Source: Lasiodiplodia sp. COLG20 (taxonomy: Eukaryota > Ascomycota > Dothideomycetes > Botryosphaeriales > Botryosphaeriaceae). Taken from it: a DNA stretch of 64,000 nt. Position 1 is the stretch's first letter, and each line of letters begins with the position of its first letter. The notes under the pieces were generated by a model. It was given only the letters and a program-made list of their open reading frames with translations, was not told the origin of the DNA and searched no databases. Below are positions 10,249 through 20,638 of the stretch, piece after piece. A program made the translations under genes and the position numbers. The stretch is from contig VNWV01000002.1 in the NCBI GenBank assembly GCA_009801085.1, forward strand, positions 372,001-436,000. Direction: 5' to 3'.

Positions 10249-13023
10249 ATGCCGCGCCCTTCCCAATCCGCAAAGGCGCCCGCCAACGCCCCCTCTGCCT
10301 CCACTCCTATGAAGGCATTCGGCAAGAAGCGCGCTCTCGACGACACTGATGCCGACGTTGAGACCACCACCCCGAAGCGCCAGCGCGTCAAGAAGGCCTC
10401 CACCACCGAGCCCGAGTCTGCCGGCAATGCAGACACGCCTTCCACCCCAGCCTCCACCCGCAAGACGCGCACTCCGGCCAAGCGTCCGGCGAAGAAGGCC
10501 CCCATCGTCATGCCCACTCTCACTCCCATTCCAGAGGAGAGTGTCACCAGCGCCGGTCCGAGTGACGCGGCTTCGTCCACTCCTGCACCAGCTCCCAAGA
10601 AGCGCGGTAAGAAGACTGTCGCCTTCGAGTCGCCGGTCGTTACCGCGTCTGCCGCTGCCGACGATGCCCATACTCCTCCGCCTGCTACCCCGAAGACGCG
10701 CACTCCCGTCAGGCGTACACCAAGGAAGACCGCCGGTGCCGGTCCAAGCGATGCGGCTCTGTCCACCAACACATCCACCCCGAAGAAGTGCGGCAAGACT
10801 GTCGCAGTCCAGTCACCCGCTGTCACCGCCTCCGCTTCTCAGCCGGAGGCCAACACGTCTAACGCCTCTGCCTCTGCTTCTGCCGCTACCCCAAAGAAGC
10901 GGACCACCAAGAATAGCACTCCGACACCCCAAACCAAGAAGGGCACATCGACACCGCGCACCAGGAGCACCACAAGGGTCGCGGAATCATCCTCTGAAAC
11001 GAACGTCGTTGCGGACGAGGCGACAACTCCAGTCCCGAAGAAGACGACAACACAAGCCAAGAAGTCGAGAGGCAAGGCTGCTGGTGCTTCTGAGGATGCC
11101 CCCAAGGCGTCCACTCCCGCTCCGAAGAAGACGGCCGCCCCGAAGAAGGCGGCAACCTCGAAGCAGACAGCCACTCCAAAGAAAACGGCAGCCCCGAAGC
11201 GCGCTACCAAGAGAGAGCTCACTGCCGATCCCGAGGAGCCAACCGACACGCCCAAGCCGAAGCGTCTTCGTACCAAGTCAATCATCGTCGAGTCCTCTGC
11301 GTCTGCTGGCGAGTCTTCCGCCTCTGCTGTGGCAGAAGAGGCCTCCAACACCTCCACTAACCTGCCTGGTCCCTCCGCCATCCCCTCCGGTCGTGATCCT
11401 GTCGAGGTGTCAGACCTGGCTGCACTCCTGCAGCAAGGTCCTTCGACCAAGAGGAAGACTTCTCGCAGGCCGGGCTCCAAGCCTCGCAGGAGGCTAGTCA
11501 GCAGGAAAGAACTCAAAGCTGCTGCTGCTGCTGCTGCTGCCAAGTCTGATAGCAAGGAGCATGCGGATACCAACTCCGTCGTCTACAAGAATGCTGGCGA
11601 GAAGCGCATTCACGAGGAGACTTTCCGTCGGATTCATGAGGGCTCGACACCTCGTCCAGTCAAGCGTGTGAAGACGAAGCCCAGCAGCAGCATCGACCTC
11701 GTCCCCCAGCAGTCGGCGCGTTCCATCAACAGCATCACCAGCAGGACCACCGACGACATCCAGGACGCCATCTCCATCGCCGACGAGGAGCTCAGCGACT
11801 CCGGCATCGATGTCGCCAGCCAGTCCAGCGCCAGCAACGACCCCAGCACCGATGCCGCCTGCTACCCATCCACCTGCCTCTACCAAAACCACGCCCTCAA
11901 CCCTCTCCAAGCCCGTGTCCCCAAGAGCGCGCGACTGCACCTGCGCCACTTCAGCGCCGCCGATGCCAGCTCCGCCTACGGCATCGTCCCCGTCTCCCTC
12001 CGCCGGCTGCTGCGCTGCTCCATCCGCGTGCAAACCCTGTACGCGCGCTACGGCCTGGCCGGCATGGACGACGCCGAACTACCGCTACCGGAGTGGGTGA
12101 CGCGCGAGACGGCCTTCAGCTACGAGACGTACGTGTCTTCGCACCACAACCACATCTGGATGTCGAACAACTGGTGGACGACGCAGCGGCTGCTCGACTT
12201 GTATGCGTTGGCGCTGTACATGCAGGATCCGGACTGCTGCGACGCCGCGGCGTCGGCGCTGGTCAGGCTGGCTCGTGGCGCTGACGTCGAGGAGCACGTC
12301 TTCGAGCTCAACGTCGCTGCCTTCCTGCAGCAGCTCGACTGGCTTGCCGACCTGGTGCCCGACGGCGACGGCGACGATCGCGACGACGAAGACTACGACG
12401 ACGATGAGAAGCTCCACCTCCGCACCGTCGCTCTGGCCAACAGCGCGCCCATCCGCGCCCTCCTGCTCGACCTGCTCTCCGCGTCGCCACACGCCGCCGC
12501 CACCCTCAGAGCTCTCTCCTCCGCCGACGCGCTGCTCTACGCCGACGAAGAGGATGCCGACCCCTTCTTCGCAGAGCTCCAGACCGCCTGCCGCACGCGC
12601 CTCAACACCCGCAAGCGGTTCGCCGTCCCTTCACCCCTGTTCATGGCGCAGGAGCGCAAGTGGTGCGAGCGGTACCACTTCCACGCGCACTGGTTCCCGC
12701 TCGACGACGCCGAACTACTCTTCCCGCCCAGCCACGGCGACGGCGAGGACGAGGAGGAGGAGGATGACCCCAGCCGGGCTGATCGCGGATGCCATGCGCT
12801 GAGGGCGCTGCGGTTGGTGGAGGAGGAGCAGATGCCGGAGGCAAGGGGGGAGAGGGAGGTGTGGGAGGAGGAGAAGAGGATGTATGAGGAATGGCAAGGC
12901 TGTGAGATTGAGGGGTATGAGATGGAGACGTTCGAGTGTAGTAGGGTGAGGCTGAGAGATGGGGAGAAGTGGCGGGTGGGGTTTGATGATGGTGTGGAGG
13001 TTGTGATGAAGGAGGACTACTAG
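10249..13023 (+). CDS. TPKK-repeat, lysine-rich hypothetical protein, 924 aa
   Basis: Intronless frame from ATG 10249. Residues 1 to about 370 are low-complexity K/T/P/A-rich with more than a dozen TPKK, APKK or PKKT motifs, similar to the basic SPKK-type motifs of histone H1 tails that contact the DNA minor groove. A basic stretch (KRKTSRRPGSKPRRRL, about residue 402) is a likely nuclear signal. An alanine run lies near residues 425-432. Residues about 540-924 look globular: LHLRHFSAADASSAYGIVP, a conserved-looking WMSNNWWTTQRLLDLYALALYMQD, acidic inserts, and a C-terminal half with many W and Y. The WW...LLDLYALA part recalls helices that follow BTB domains in fungal proteins, but no BTB core is visible. 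Chromatin association is an inference from composition only. Confidence 0.8.
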   Translation: MPRPSQSAKAPANAPSASTPMKAFGKKRALDDTDADVETTTPKRQRVKKASTTEPESAGNADTPSTPASTRKTRTPAKRPAKKAPIVMPTLTPIPEESVTSAGPSDAASSTPAPAPKKRGKKTVAFESPVVTASAAADDAHTPPPATPKTRTPVRRTPRKTAGAGPSDAALSTNTSTPKKCGKTVAVQSPAVTASASQPEANTSNASASASAATPKKRTTKNSTPTPQTKKGTSTPRTRSTTRVAESSSETNVVADEATTPVPKKTTTQAKKSRGKAAGASEDAPKASTPAPKKTAAPKKAATSKQTATPKKTAAPKRATKRELTADPEEPTDTPKPKRLRTKSIIVESSASAGESSASAVAEEASNTSTNLPGPSAIPSGRDPVEVSDLAALLQQGPSTKRKTSRRPGSKPRRRLVSRKELKAAAAAAAAKSDSKEHADTNSVVYKNAGEKRIHEETFRRIHEGSTPRPVKRVKTKPSSSIDLVPQQSARSINSITSRTTDDIQDAISIADEELSDSGIDVASQSSASNDPSTDAACYPSTCLYQNHALNPLQARVPKSARLHLRHFSAADASSAYGIVPVSLRRLLRCSIRVQTLYARYGLAGMDDAELPLPEWVTRETAFSYETYVSSHHNHIWMSNNWWTTQRLLDLYALALYMQDPDCCDAAASALVRLARGADVEEHVFELNVAAFLQQLDWLADLVPDGDGDDRDDEDYDDDEKLHLRTVALANSAPIRALLLDLLSASPHAAATLRALSSADALLYADEEDADPFFAELQTACRTRLNTRKRFAVPSPLFMAQERKWCERYHFHAHWFPLDDAELLFPPSHGDGEDEEEEDDPSRADRGCHALRALRLVEEEQMPEARGEREVWEEEKRMYEEWQGCEIEGYEMETFECSRVRLRDGEKWRVGFDDGVEVVMKEDY

Positions 13024-13693
13024 ACGATGAGCAGTCCTGGGGTTCTTTGTCTTCAATGTTTTTCCTTCTTTTTCTGGAAATTGCTTTATCTTTCGGAGGA
13101 TTGTCACTGGCTGACTCATTTTCCTCTTCTTTTTTCTACATTAGCGACGGTGTTTGGGGTTTGGGTTTCTGCTTCGGTCTTGCTCTCTGTTTTCCTCTAT
13201 TGTTCTTGCGTTCGGCACAAAGGTGTTTTCAGCAATTCTCTTTCTTATTCTTCCTTTAAGGTTATGATTATGGTAGCATACTCGGTACACGGTTCGGTAC
13301 ATGGGCAGACGGTTGCGTTCGACATTGGGTCAGGAAGATACCCGTCGCGGTGGCTGCGACACAATAGCGTTGTTTGATTTCTGGCATCCAACAATTAGAC
13401 ACGGACAGAAGTTACAAACGGATGTATACAAACAGTACAGGCTGCAAACTTCCACAGCGGATGCGTAGCAATATCACTCGTATTCCATATCTCTTATTTC
13501 GTCAAGTGTCTCTCAAATCCCACAATAACGCCCAGACTCCCATCCCAATGCATCCTCGCTTTCATCTATCGCATGAACGACCACTCAAGAAGCCTCAAGC
13601 AGTCTCCTCTAATCCGATCCCGCATTGGCAAACTCGCTAACGTAGTACTATTCCCACACACACCGCATTAGCCTTTCTTCCCCTCCCACATTA
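13024..13693. other. Convergent intergenic region (3' ends of the TPKK gene and the DUF1770 gene)
   Basis: The first 250 bases are T-rich (TTTTTCCTTCTTTTTCTGG type), consistent with a 3' UTR. The remainder is mixed, with no reading frame worth calling and no exact AATAAA. Confidence 0.45.
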
Positions 13694-14254
13694 TCATCTC
13701 CCAGACGGGTCCGCACACACCCGCATGAAGCGGACACTCACTTCCTTGACGCGCTCCGCCAGCTCCGGCTTCTTGAGTGTGGGCAGCTTCCAGTCGTTGA
13801 CACTCCACCACCAACGCCTCACGCGCGCCCCGACGCTCGCGCCGGACAGCTGGCTGGCGCGGTTCCAGTGGCGCCAGCCGCTGAGCAGCAGCGTCCACAG
13901 CGTGCCCTGCAGCAGCGGCAGCAGCAGCTGGTCGCGCAGCGTGACGTACGCCACGCCCCAGGCCGACTCGCAGCGCTCGATGCTCTTGAGGTAGCTCTGC
14001 TCGAAGCGCAGGTCCGGCAGAGGCGGGAGATGGTGGCCGTGGCGGCCGTGGGGCGGGCGGCGAGGCGCGGGGCGCAGGACGGAGAGCGGGATCTCGTGGT
14101 CGTCGTCGTCCTCGGCGAAGTGGTGGTGCACGTGGACTGGTTCGCGCACGTCGGCGGAGGTGGAGGGGTTGAGGTCGTGGAGGGGGGATGGGGAGCGCTG
14201 CAGGGAGGCGGTTTGGATGGTCGAGGCGACCTCGAGGGGGCCGGGGGCGGCCAT
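13694..14254 (-). CDS. DUF1770 family protein
   Basis: Single-exon gene, 186 aa, starting MAAPGPLEVASTIQTASLQR at 14254. This N-terminus, the motif PLSVLRPAPRR, the motif LPPLPDLRFEQSYLKSI and the following LRDQLLLPLLQGTLWTLLLSGW...HWN block correspond to the fungal DUF1770 family as I remember it. Function is unknown. The LLLPLLQGTLWTLLLSGW stretch is hydrophobic enough to be a membrane-associated helix. An upstream in-frame Met at 14395 exists, but it would add sequence unlike the family. The gene is divergent from calcineurin B, with 382 bp between the start codons, and a TCACGTGA element lies between them. Confidence 0.85.
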   Translation of the reverse strand: MAAPGPLEVASTIQTASLQRSPSPLHDLNPSTSADVREPVHVHHHFAEDDDDHEIPLSVLRPAPRRPPHGRHGHHLPPLPDLRFEQSYLKSIERCESAWGVAYVTLRDQLLLPLLQGTLWTLLLSGWRHWNRASQLSGASVGARVRRWWWSVNDWKLPTLKKPELAERVKEVSVRFMRVCADPSGR

Positions 14255-14391
14255 GGCGGAGGCAATTGGATGGTGTGGCCGGAAGTGTGATGGTTGGGAG
14301 GTTTTCGAGCTCGAGAGGGTTGACGATGATGCTAGCGGCGGTGACGCTTGGCCTGCGTTCCTCTCCGCGTGGAAAGCTAGCTCCGACCGGA

Positions 14392-14399
14392 TCACGTGA
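14392..14399. promoter_or_regulatory. TCACGTGA palindrome in the DUF1770/calcineurin B divergent promoter
   Basis: A perfect 8-bp palindrome with CACGTG core, the binding site type of bHLH factors such as Cbf1. It lies 138 bp upstream of the DUF1770 start and about 238 bp upstream of the calcineurin B start. Regulation by a bHLH protein is an inference from the motif. Confidence 0.4.
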
Positions 14400-14636
14400 C
14401 TTATCGGCGGGCGGCGGGCGTTTTGACTCGCGTGCGTGATTGGCCGGCCCGGGGGCGGCAGCTGGGCTCCTGAGATGAGATGAGCGAGAGCGTGGGGCTG
14501 GGCTACCCTGCGGCTTGCTTTCCCACCCGTCTGTGTACATCACCACCACCTACCTGTTCTCCGCCTTGCAACCTTGTCGCCGTAAACTGCCCTTTCCCAC
14601 GCCACCAGCTACGCCTCCCTCGCCGCAACCGCCAAA

Positions 14637-15493
14637 ATGGGTAACGCAAATTCCCAGATGCTGGACAACATCGTGTCCGGCTCCAATTGTGCGTTTCAAT
14701 CCTTCTTTTTCTGCCGCCACCTCGGCGCCGACCCTTCAGCCTCCGCCGGCGGGGTGTCGGGGTGTTGCCTGACGCGGTGCTGACTTTCGCGTCCAGTCGA
14801 CCGCGAGGAGGTTGATCGCCTGCGCAAGCGCTTCATGAAGCTCGACAAGGTACGCCCGCCTCCGCCCTTGCCATGTTCAGCCCTTCCGCAGCTTCGGCCG
14901 TGGACCCCTCCTTCTGCGCTGCACCCACCCCCTTTCGCCTGAATGCAAACCGCAAACTCGTATAAATCGTATCTACAAAACCTGACACGCATGTTCCCCC
15001 CTTGTACAGGACAATTCGGGCACGATCGAGCGCGACGAGTTCCTGTCGCTGCCGCAGGTGTCGTCGAACCCGCTGGCGACGCGGATGATCGCCATCTTCG
15101 ACGAGGACGGCGGCGGCGACGTCGACTTCCAGGAGTTCGTGTCGGGCCTGAGCGCCTTCAGCAGCAAGGGCAACAAGGAGGAGAAGCTGCGCTTCGCGTT
15201 CAAGGTCTACGACATCGACCGCGACGGCTTCATCAGCAACGGCGAGCTGTTCATCGTGCTCAAGATGATGGTCGGCAGCAACCTCAAGGACCAGCAGCTG
15301 CAGCAGATTGTCGACAAGACCATCATGGAGGCCGACCTCGACCACGACGGCAAGATCAGCTTCGAGGAGTTCACCAAGATGGTCGAGAACACCGACGTCT
15401 CGATGAGCATGACTTTGGGTGCGTTGTTTTTTTTTTCCTCTCGTTCAGCAATGGATTGAGGAGTTGCTAACATCCCGCCCAGATCAATTTTAG
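14637..15493 (+). CDS. CNB1: Calcineurin regulatory subunit B
   Basis: Four exons: 14637-14688, 14797-14849, 15010-15418 and 15483-15493, giving 174 aa, the usual length for this protein. It is the Ca2+-binding subunit of the serine/threonine phosphatase calcineurin, which activates Crz1-type stress responses. Four EF-hand loops are intact: residues 34-45 ([12 protein letters not shown]), 66-77, 103-114 and 144-155. Glycine 2 after Met is the expected N-myristoylation site. The last exon encodes only the final residues, ending DQF. Splicing is supported by frame continuity at every junction and by GT/AG at all three introns. The gene is divergent from the DUF1770 gene. Confidence 0.98.
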
Positions 15494-17113
15494 AGTCTCC
15501 CTTTTCTCTTCCAAGTTCTGATAGTCTTCTTGGCATGGAAGCAGCATGGCGTTCGGTTCTCTTGGGGGGTTACGGCTGTGGGTATGTGTGGTTTGCGGAT
15601 GAGGGCAGCATCATGATGCAACGAGAGCAGGGCAAAAGCCCATCTTCGAAGAGGTCAAATAAAAGATCAACAACCCCCTTGTTGCGTCCCACACAAGCGA
15701 ATCCACGTATGAAAGTAATACGAGGATGGGAGATGGCAACCCCACACATGAACTCCTACCCAGCCTGCATGAGGCCCCCTCGATATATCCGGTCCCTCTC
15801 GACTTTAGTTCCAATGAGCGTCTAAGCATTCTTGCTTTGTAATCGAACCGCTCTACGCAGATATTAAATGCTTTGGGTAGCATTGCCGGGATGTATGTAC
15901 CATGGAGGCGTCGGGATTGCAAGTGCTGAGGTTTGCGTAAAGAAAGAGCCATCACATCCAGTCCTTTTTCTTGGTGTATACTCGGCCGTCAGATTCTCCA
16001 AGAAACAAAGATAGCGCTCAGGAAAATATAAGAGCCCTCGGTCAACGTCTTAGCAAGCCCTTTCCGTAAACAGAGATGCATTGGTGAGGCCATCGACACA
16101 ATGTGGATCCTACAAGATACTACTCGTCAGCACCATTTCGAAAAAGAATTGCCATTCCGTGTTTTACAAGAGTATACTCTTTTCCTGCACAAGTAGCTGA
16201 AATAAAGCCTCTGCGTAGATGTGACTTTCAAAGTTACAAAGGTTTTGTCAATTTTATTATCTTGATAAGTAAAGTGTAGCATCAAGGTTGAGAAGAGAAA
16301 TATTTTTTCTTTTTAAACACCACAATAATTATTCAAACGCAAACCACTTTGTTTGCTTATCTCTCTTAAGGTTATATTTAAATATTCGGAGCATGCAGTT
16401 TCAGAAAAGCATAAACATCATCTTTTCAACAGCAAGTATGCTTCGCCGGCGAACAATTAAGAAGCCTGCGAACTTATCTTTGACTCCTGAATTTATTTGA
16501 GACTGCAGGAGTCTCATCATGATCGGCCGGACTGCGTGACATATTATATCGACAGACTCGTAACGGTATCGCTATGCTAAAAGTAGAGTTCTATTTACGC
16601 TGCATGGAACTTGCGCTAATCATATGCCAGGGAGCCTTGCACAGACCTGGTAGGCCGCTGACTTCACGTCATAGAGGGCGGTCTCGGGAGCGAAGATTGT
16701 GGTCTGCACTAGAAATTTCTCATAAAGGACCAGAAAAACAGAAAACGGCGAAGTCTAGCTAAACGATACAATAGAGTACTCGGAGCAACTAACGACCATA
16801 GACAGAGTCAGTAGCGGGGGTGAGGGCCTTGTCGCAGGTGCCGGAGATAGCGCTCTGCAGCCGAAGCTTCGTTTCGCCTGCACCTGTGCACCCAACTTTT
16901 CTGGGGGAGCTTGGACCAGTTCAACGCCGTCCAACCAACCCACCACCACCGTCGTCGCCAGCTCCGCGCAGCAGCAGCAGCAGCAGTGGGCTCGCTTTCC
17001 GGATGTTCCAAAGCATGACACAATAACAGTCCGGCCGGTTTCTTCAGCAACATTTTGACGGGCGCCTTTCTTTCTTTTCTTTCTCTCTCCTTCTCCTTCG
17101 ACAACCGGCAACG
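15494..17113. other. Intergenic spacer with AT-rich section
   Basis: Contains the calcineurin B 3' UTR with an AATAAA at 15658-15663. Bases about 15950-16620 are AT-rich with frequent stops on both strands and no coding signal, possibly old repeat DNA. A CAG run lies near 16968-16985. The last 60 bases before 17114 are pyrimidine-rich (CTTTCTTTTCTTTCTCTC), a likely leader of the next gene. Confidence 0.5.
15658..15663 (+). terminator. Polyadenylation signal AATAAA of calcineurin B
   Basis: Exact hexamer about 165 nt after the CNB1 stop codon in sense orientation. Confidence 0.45.
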
Positions 17114-18184
17114 ATGAATCCCTTCCGCATCATCCAATCCTTGCTCAACCGCCTCCTGCCCTTCACCAGGCCCGGCACGCCGCTCATTCAGGACCTCGTC
17201 CACACCGTCGCCCTCTGCGCCTTCCTCTACTTCGCGCCCGTCATCTTCGAGAACAGATCGGTCGGTTCGCAGCAGCCGCAGCGACCCCTTGCCGACGACG
17301 CCACCGCCACCGACAATGGCCAGCATGAGCACAACGAACACATCCGCCCCGCTGCCGAGCGCAATGCTGCCGCTGCCGGCGCCGCGCCCGCCCTCCCCAA
17401 CGATGGCGCAGAACAATTCGAGGACGGAGACTTCGTCGATGATGACGACGAGGAGGCAGAGCTAGCCGCCGCCGCCGAAGAAGAAGAAGCCCTCGCCGCC
17501 TTCGAAGCTGACGCCGACCCCGCCGCCGCCGCTGCAGCTGCAGCCGCACAACAACAGCGCCGCGCAGCCGCAGCCGCAACCAGGCAAGTCGGCGCGAAGA
17601 AAGCGCGGTCGCTGGCGCGGCGCGACCAGCGCCGGGCGTACCACGAGTTCGTGCGCACGCAGGGCGAGGCGCAGCGGGCGCGCGAGCGCGAGGGCGCGGA
17701 GGAGCGCGAGGCGGAGCTGTTCGAGGAGAAGCGGCGGCGGGCGGTGGCGGAGGCGGCGGTGGAGGAGCGCGCGAGGCGGGAGCGCGAGGAGCGGCGGGAG
17801 AGGGAAAGGCGCGCGCGCGAGGAGGAGGGGAGGGTGCAGCGGGAGGCGTTGAAGGTGGTACGGGAGGGGCTGGAGGGGAGGGGCGCGGTGGGGGTGGAGG
17901 AGGTGTTGAGGAGGGTGGGGAGGAATGGGGGAGAAGGGGGTGAGGAGGATGGTGGGAGGGAGTGGTTGGAGAGGCTGCTGAGGGCGGATGGGGTTGTGGG
18001 GAGGGGCAGGGGAGCGGATGGCTGCGTCAGGCTGGTCACGGCCGGGGGGTGGGTGGTTAGGGTGCGGGAGAGCGATATGCAGGACGCGTGGAGGAGGGCG
18101 GCGGCGCAGGTCAAGAGCGATGCTAAGATCACGTTTGCGGATCTGGGCGAGGCGCTGGAGGAGCTCTTGCGCAATAGGGCGTGA
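17114..18184 (+). CDS. Membrane-anchored coiled-coil protein resembling DDRGK1/UFBP1
   Basis: Intronless, 356 aa. A hydrophobic segment at about residues 25-46 (DLVHTVALCAFLYFAPVIF) looks like a signal anchor. Residues 50-155 are acidic and alanine-rich. From residue 160, GAKKARSLARRDQRRAYHEF closely resembles the GAKKLRKLEEKQARKAQREA element of animal DDRGK1. An E/R/A-rich single helix (about 180-255) follows. The end reads like a winged helix: EEVLRRVG...WLERLLRADGVV...VRLVTAGGWVVRV...DMQDAWRR...ITFADLGEALEELL, parallel to the C-terminal PCI/winged-helix part of DDRGK1. The literal DDRGK pentapeptide is absent. DDRGK1 is an ER-anchored adaptor of the UFM1 ligase. Whether this protein has that role is not shown. 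It could also be a fungus-specific ER coiled-coil protein. Confidence 0.8.
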   Translation: MNPFRIIQSLLNRLLPFTRPGTPLIQDLVHTVALCAFLYFAPVIFENRSVGSQQPQRPLADDATATDNGQHEHNEHIRPAAERNAAAAGAAPALPNDGAEQFEDGDFVDDDDEEAELAAAAEEEEALAAFEADADPAAAAAAAAAQQQRRAAAAATRQVGAKKARSLARRDQRRAYHEFVRTQGEAQRAREREGAEEREAELFEEKRRRAVAEAAVEERARREREERRERERRAREEEGRVQREALKVVREGLEGRGAVGVEEVLRRVGRNGGEGGEEDGGREWLERLLRADGVVGRGRGADGCVRLVTAGGWVVRVRESDMQDAWRRAAAQVKSDAKITFADLGEALEELLRNRA

Positions 18185-18817
18185 GATATGCCGCATTAAT
18201 TGCACAGATTGTTATCGATACCCCCCCAAAAAAGTTACAGCCTGTGGTCGATTGGAGATCAGGCGTGCATTGATAGATTGATTAGATACTGGAGTTTTTT
18301 CTTTCGCCATTGTATTTGTATACAGACATTGCGTTGCCATTGGTAGACCTAATTGTATGTTTTTTGCTTGAGACTTTGATCAATTGCCTACTCGCGCACG
18401 GCATAACTTCCAACCGCAGAGTAAAAGGTGCACGGCCGATTTCTGGAGAGCTCGCTCGCGACATGCCAAGCAGGGTCTGCAGCTGCAGCGAGAGAATGCC
18501 AGCGATGAGCACCACAACTATTGTGGATTTAGTCGTCGGATTTGCGAGAGAAAGTTGAATCTCTCGAATGCACGCACAAGAATTTTTCCGTCGCCAGGAT
18601 CGAGCAAAGTCTGCTGTGCGTTGTGCTGGTGCGTCGCGGTGGGTTTGGTGTTGGGGGATCACGTGTGGGCTAAGCGAGTGTGCGGCACTCAATTGATCCG
18701 ACACTCTGCTGAAATTGTCCTCGACCTCACCGACGACAACCACCACCCCCGCCGACGACCCGCTCACGACCTCCCCTTCAACTTACGGCAGCGTCGTATC
18801 GTCAATACCTGGTCAAC
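18185..18817. other. Intergenic region with RPS5 promoter
   Basis: The left part is the 3' flank of the preceding gene (CCCCCC and AAAAAA runs near 18221-18235). The right part is the RPS5 promoter, with a CACGTG E-box and a C/A-rich leader (CGACAACCACCACCCCCGCC) immediately before the ATG. No additional gene is evident. Confidence 0.5.
18660..18665. promoter_or_regulatory. CACGTG element upstream of RPS5
   Basis: CACGTG in the context GATCACGTGTGGG, 153 bp upstream of the RPS5 start. CACGTG-type bHLH sites are known in fungal ribosomal-protein promoters. The role here is inferred. Confidence 0.35.
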
Positions 18818-19610
18818 ATGTCTGAAGGCGAGATTGAGGTCGAGAGCCCCCAGGGCTACCCCGTCCTTCCCAAGGACGTCACCGAGGAGATTGGCAGCAT
18901 CAAGCTGTTCAACAAGTGGAGCTACGAGGATGTCGAGATCAGGGACATCTCCTTGACGTACGGATCACCCTTTTCCAGAGCAAGCGCTCGCGGTTCGCGC
19001 GACAGTTTTTGCTAGCGCCAGGACGTGTGCTGACGCTTTTCGGCGCCCACAGCGACTACATCCAGATCCGTACTCCCGTCTACCTCTCCCACTCGGCCGG
19101 CCGCTATGCCGTCAAGCGCTTCAGGAAGGCGCAGTGCCCCATCATTGAGCGTCTCACCAACTCGCTCATGATGAACGGCCGCAACAACGGCAAGAAGCTC
19201 ATGGCCGTCCGCATCGTTGCCCACGCCTTCGAGATCGTACGTCTGCACGCTGCAAGCCGCGCGAAGAATCAGGATTTTCTAACGCTGCGCAGATCCACAT
19301 CATGACCGACCAGAACCCCATCCAGGTCGCCGTCGATGCCATCGTCAACTGCGGTCCCCGCGAAGACTCCACCCGTATCGGTTCGGCCGGTACCGTCCGT
19401 CGCCAGGCCGTCGATGTCTCGCCCCTGCGCCGCGTCAACCAGGCCATCGCCCTCCTCACCATCGGTGCCCGCGAGGCCGCTTTCCGCAACGTCAAGAGCA
19501 TTGCCGAGTGCCTTGCTGAGGAGCTGATCAACGCCGCCAAGGGCAGCTCCAACTCGTACGCCATCAAGAAGAAGGACGAGCTTGAGCGCGTTGCCAAGTC
19601 CAACCGGTAA
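18818..19610 (+). CDS. RPS5: 40S ribosomal protein S5 (uS7)
   Basis: Three exons: 18818-18957, 19053-19236 and 19293-19610, giving 213 aa, the normal length. uS7 sits in the head of the small ribosomal subunit near the E site and contacts mRNA. Clear family blocks are [97 protein letters not shown] and the C-terminus [14 protein letters not shown]. Junctions are GT-AG with frame continuity (T|D and FEI|IHI). C-ending codons are used almost throughout, as expected for a highly expressed gene. Confidence 0.98.
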
Positions 19611-20638
19611 ATACCCTTTCACGGTGTTCTTGGTTATTGCGTGGGCTTTGCGGGGGTTCTGTCTGTGGGGGAACTTGGTTCTCTCTTCAGCGTGAAATCG
19701 GGAAAGTGGTGGGAGAGAAATCAAAAAGGGAGGTGTCTCATTTGGAGGTGGTTCGTATAAAATCATCCATCCAAAGAAATCAAATTCGGTTTTCAAGCTC
19801 TGGGATAATGGTTTTGTGGACCGGGTTTACTTTCTTGCTACTATGGGCGAGTGCATGAAATGTTTTGATAAAAGGGAAAAATAAGAGAAGCCTCGCCTCC
19901 GGTGGTCTTCTCACAATCTCCTCGCAGACAGAACGGAAAATGCCATGATCTTCGGACGTTCACGCAAACACTGCTCCTCCCTCATGATATCTGGACTGCC
20001 GCCGGTGCGAATATTGATCGTCACTTGTGCGGTCTGAGCGAGGGCTGGACAATCGCACCAGCCCCAGATTTCAAGATCGTGCTTGGCCGCTTCACAAGAT
20101 CGAAAGACTACCCCCGGTTGAGGTTTGGAACCAGGAAACTTACACCACCAGTCGTAATCCACATCTATTATATCGTTCATGCTTGCGATCTTGCAAGATC
20201 TTATGTACCAGTCGATCTATCTTGGAGCTTCCTTATATTTTCTGGTGACTGAGTGCAGGCGAGTAAGTGATGACATAATCCGCGCTTGTTCCACAGTCCG
20301 CTTCCTCAAACGTCAGTCCTTGCAGCTACTAGAACATCAGCCCAAACGCTTCCCTGAATCCTTTTTCCTTCGAATGCCATTCTTCCTAGGCAATTGCTTG
20401 GTGAAAGCCTGCCGTACTAGGACCGCATGACAAACTCAGCCACTCATGTGGGGGCCGTAGTGCCATACCTCAAGGAGCTCAGCCCCCCCTGCCGCCTTAT
20501 CATGAATTTGCATATACTTACTTCCCACTCCGTAAGCTGGCCTGCAGATCAACCTCCAATCAATTCAAGCGTTGATATACTGACCAAGGACAACAGGCTG
20601 CCGGCTAGCAGTAGGCAATCCGCCGTCAACACACAACG
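19611..20638. other. Intergenic spacer between RPS5 and the first HET gene
   Basis: Holds the RPS5 3' UTR (G/T-rich, to about 19880), then mixed sequence with no supported gene. A perfect 14-bp palindrome GATCTTGCAAGATC lies at 20188-20201. The stretch has lower GC than RPS5. Confidence 0.45.
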
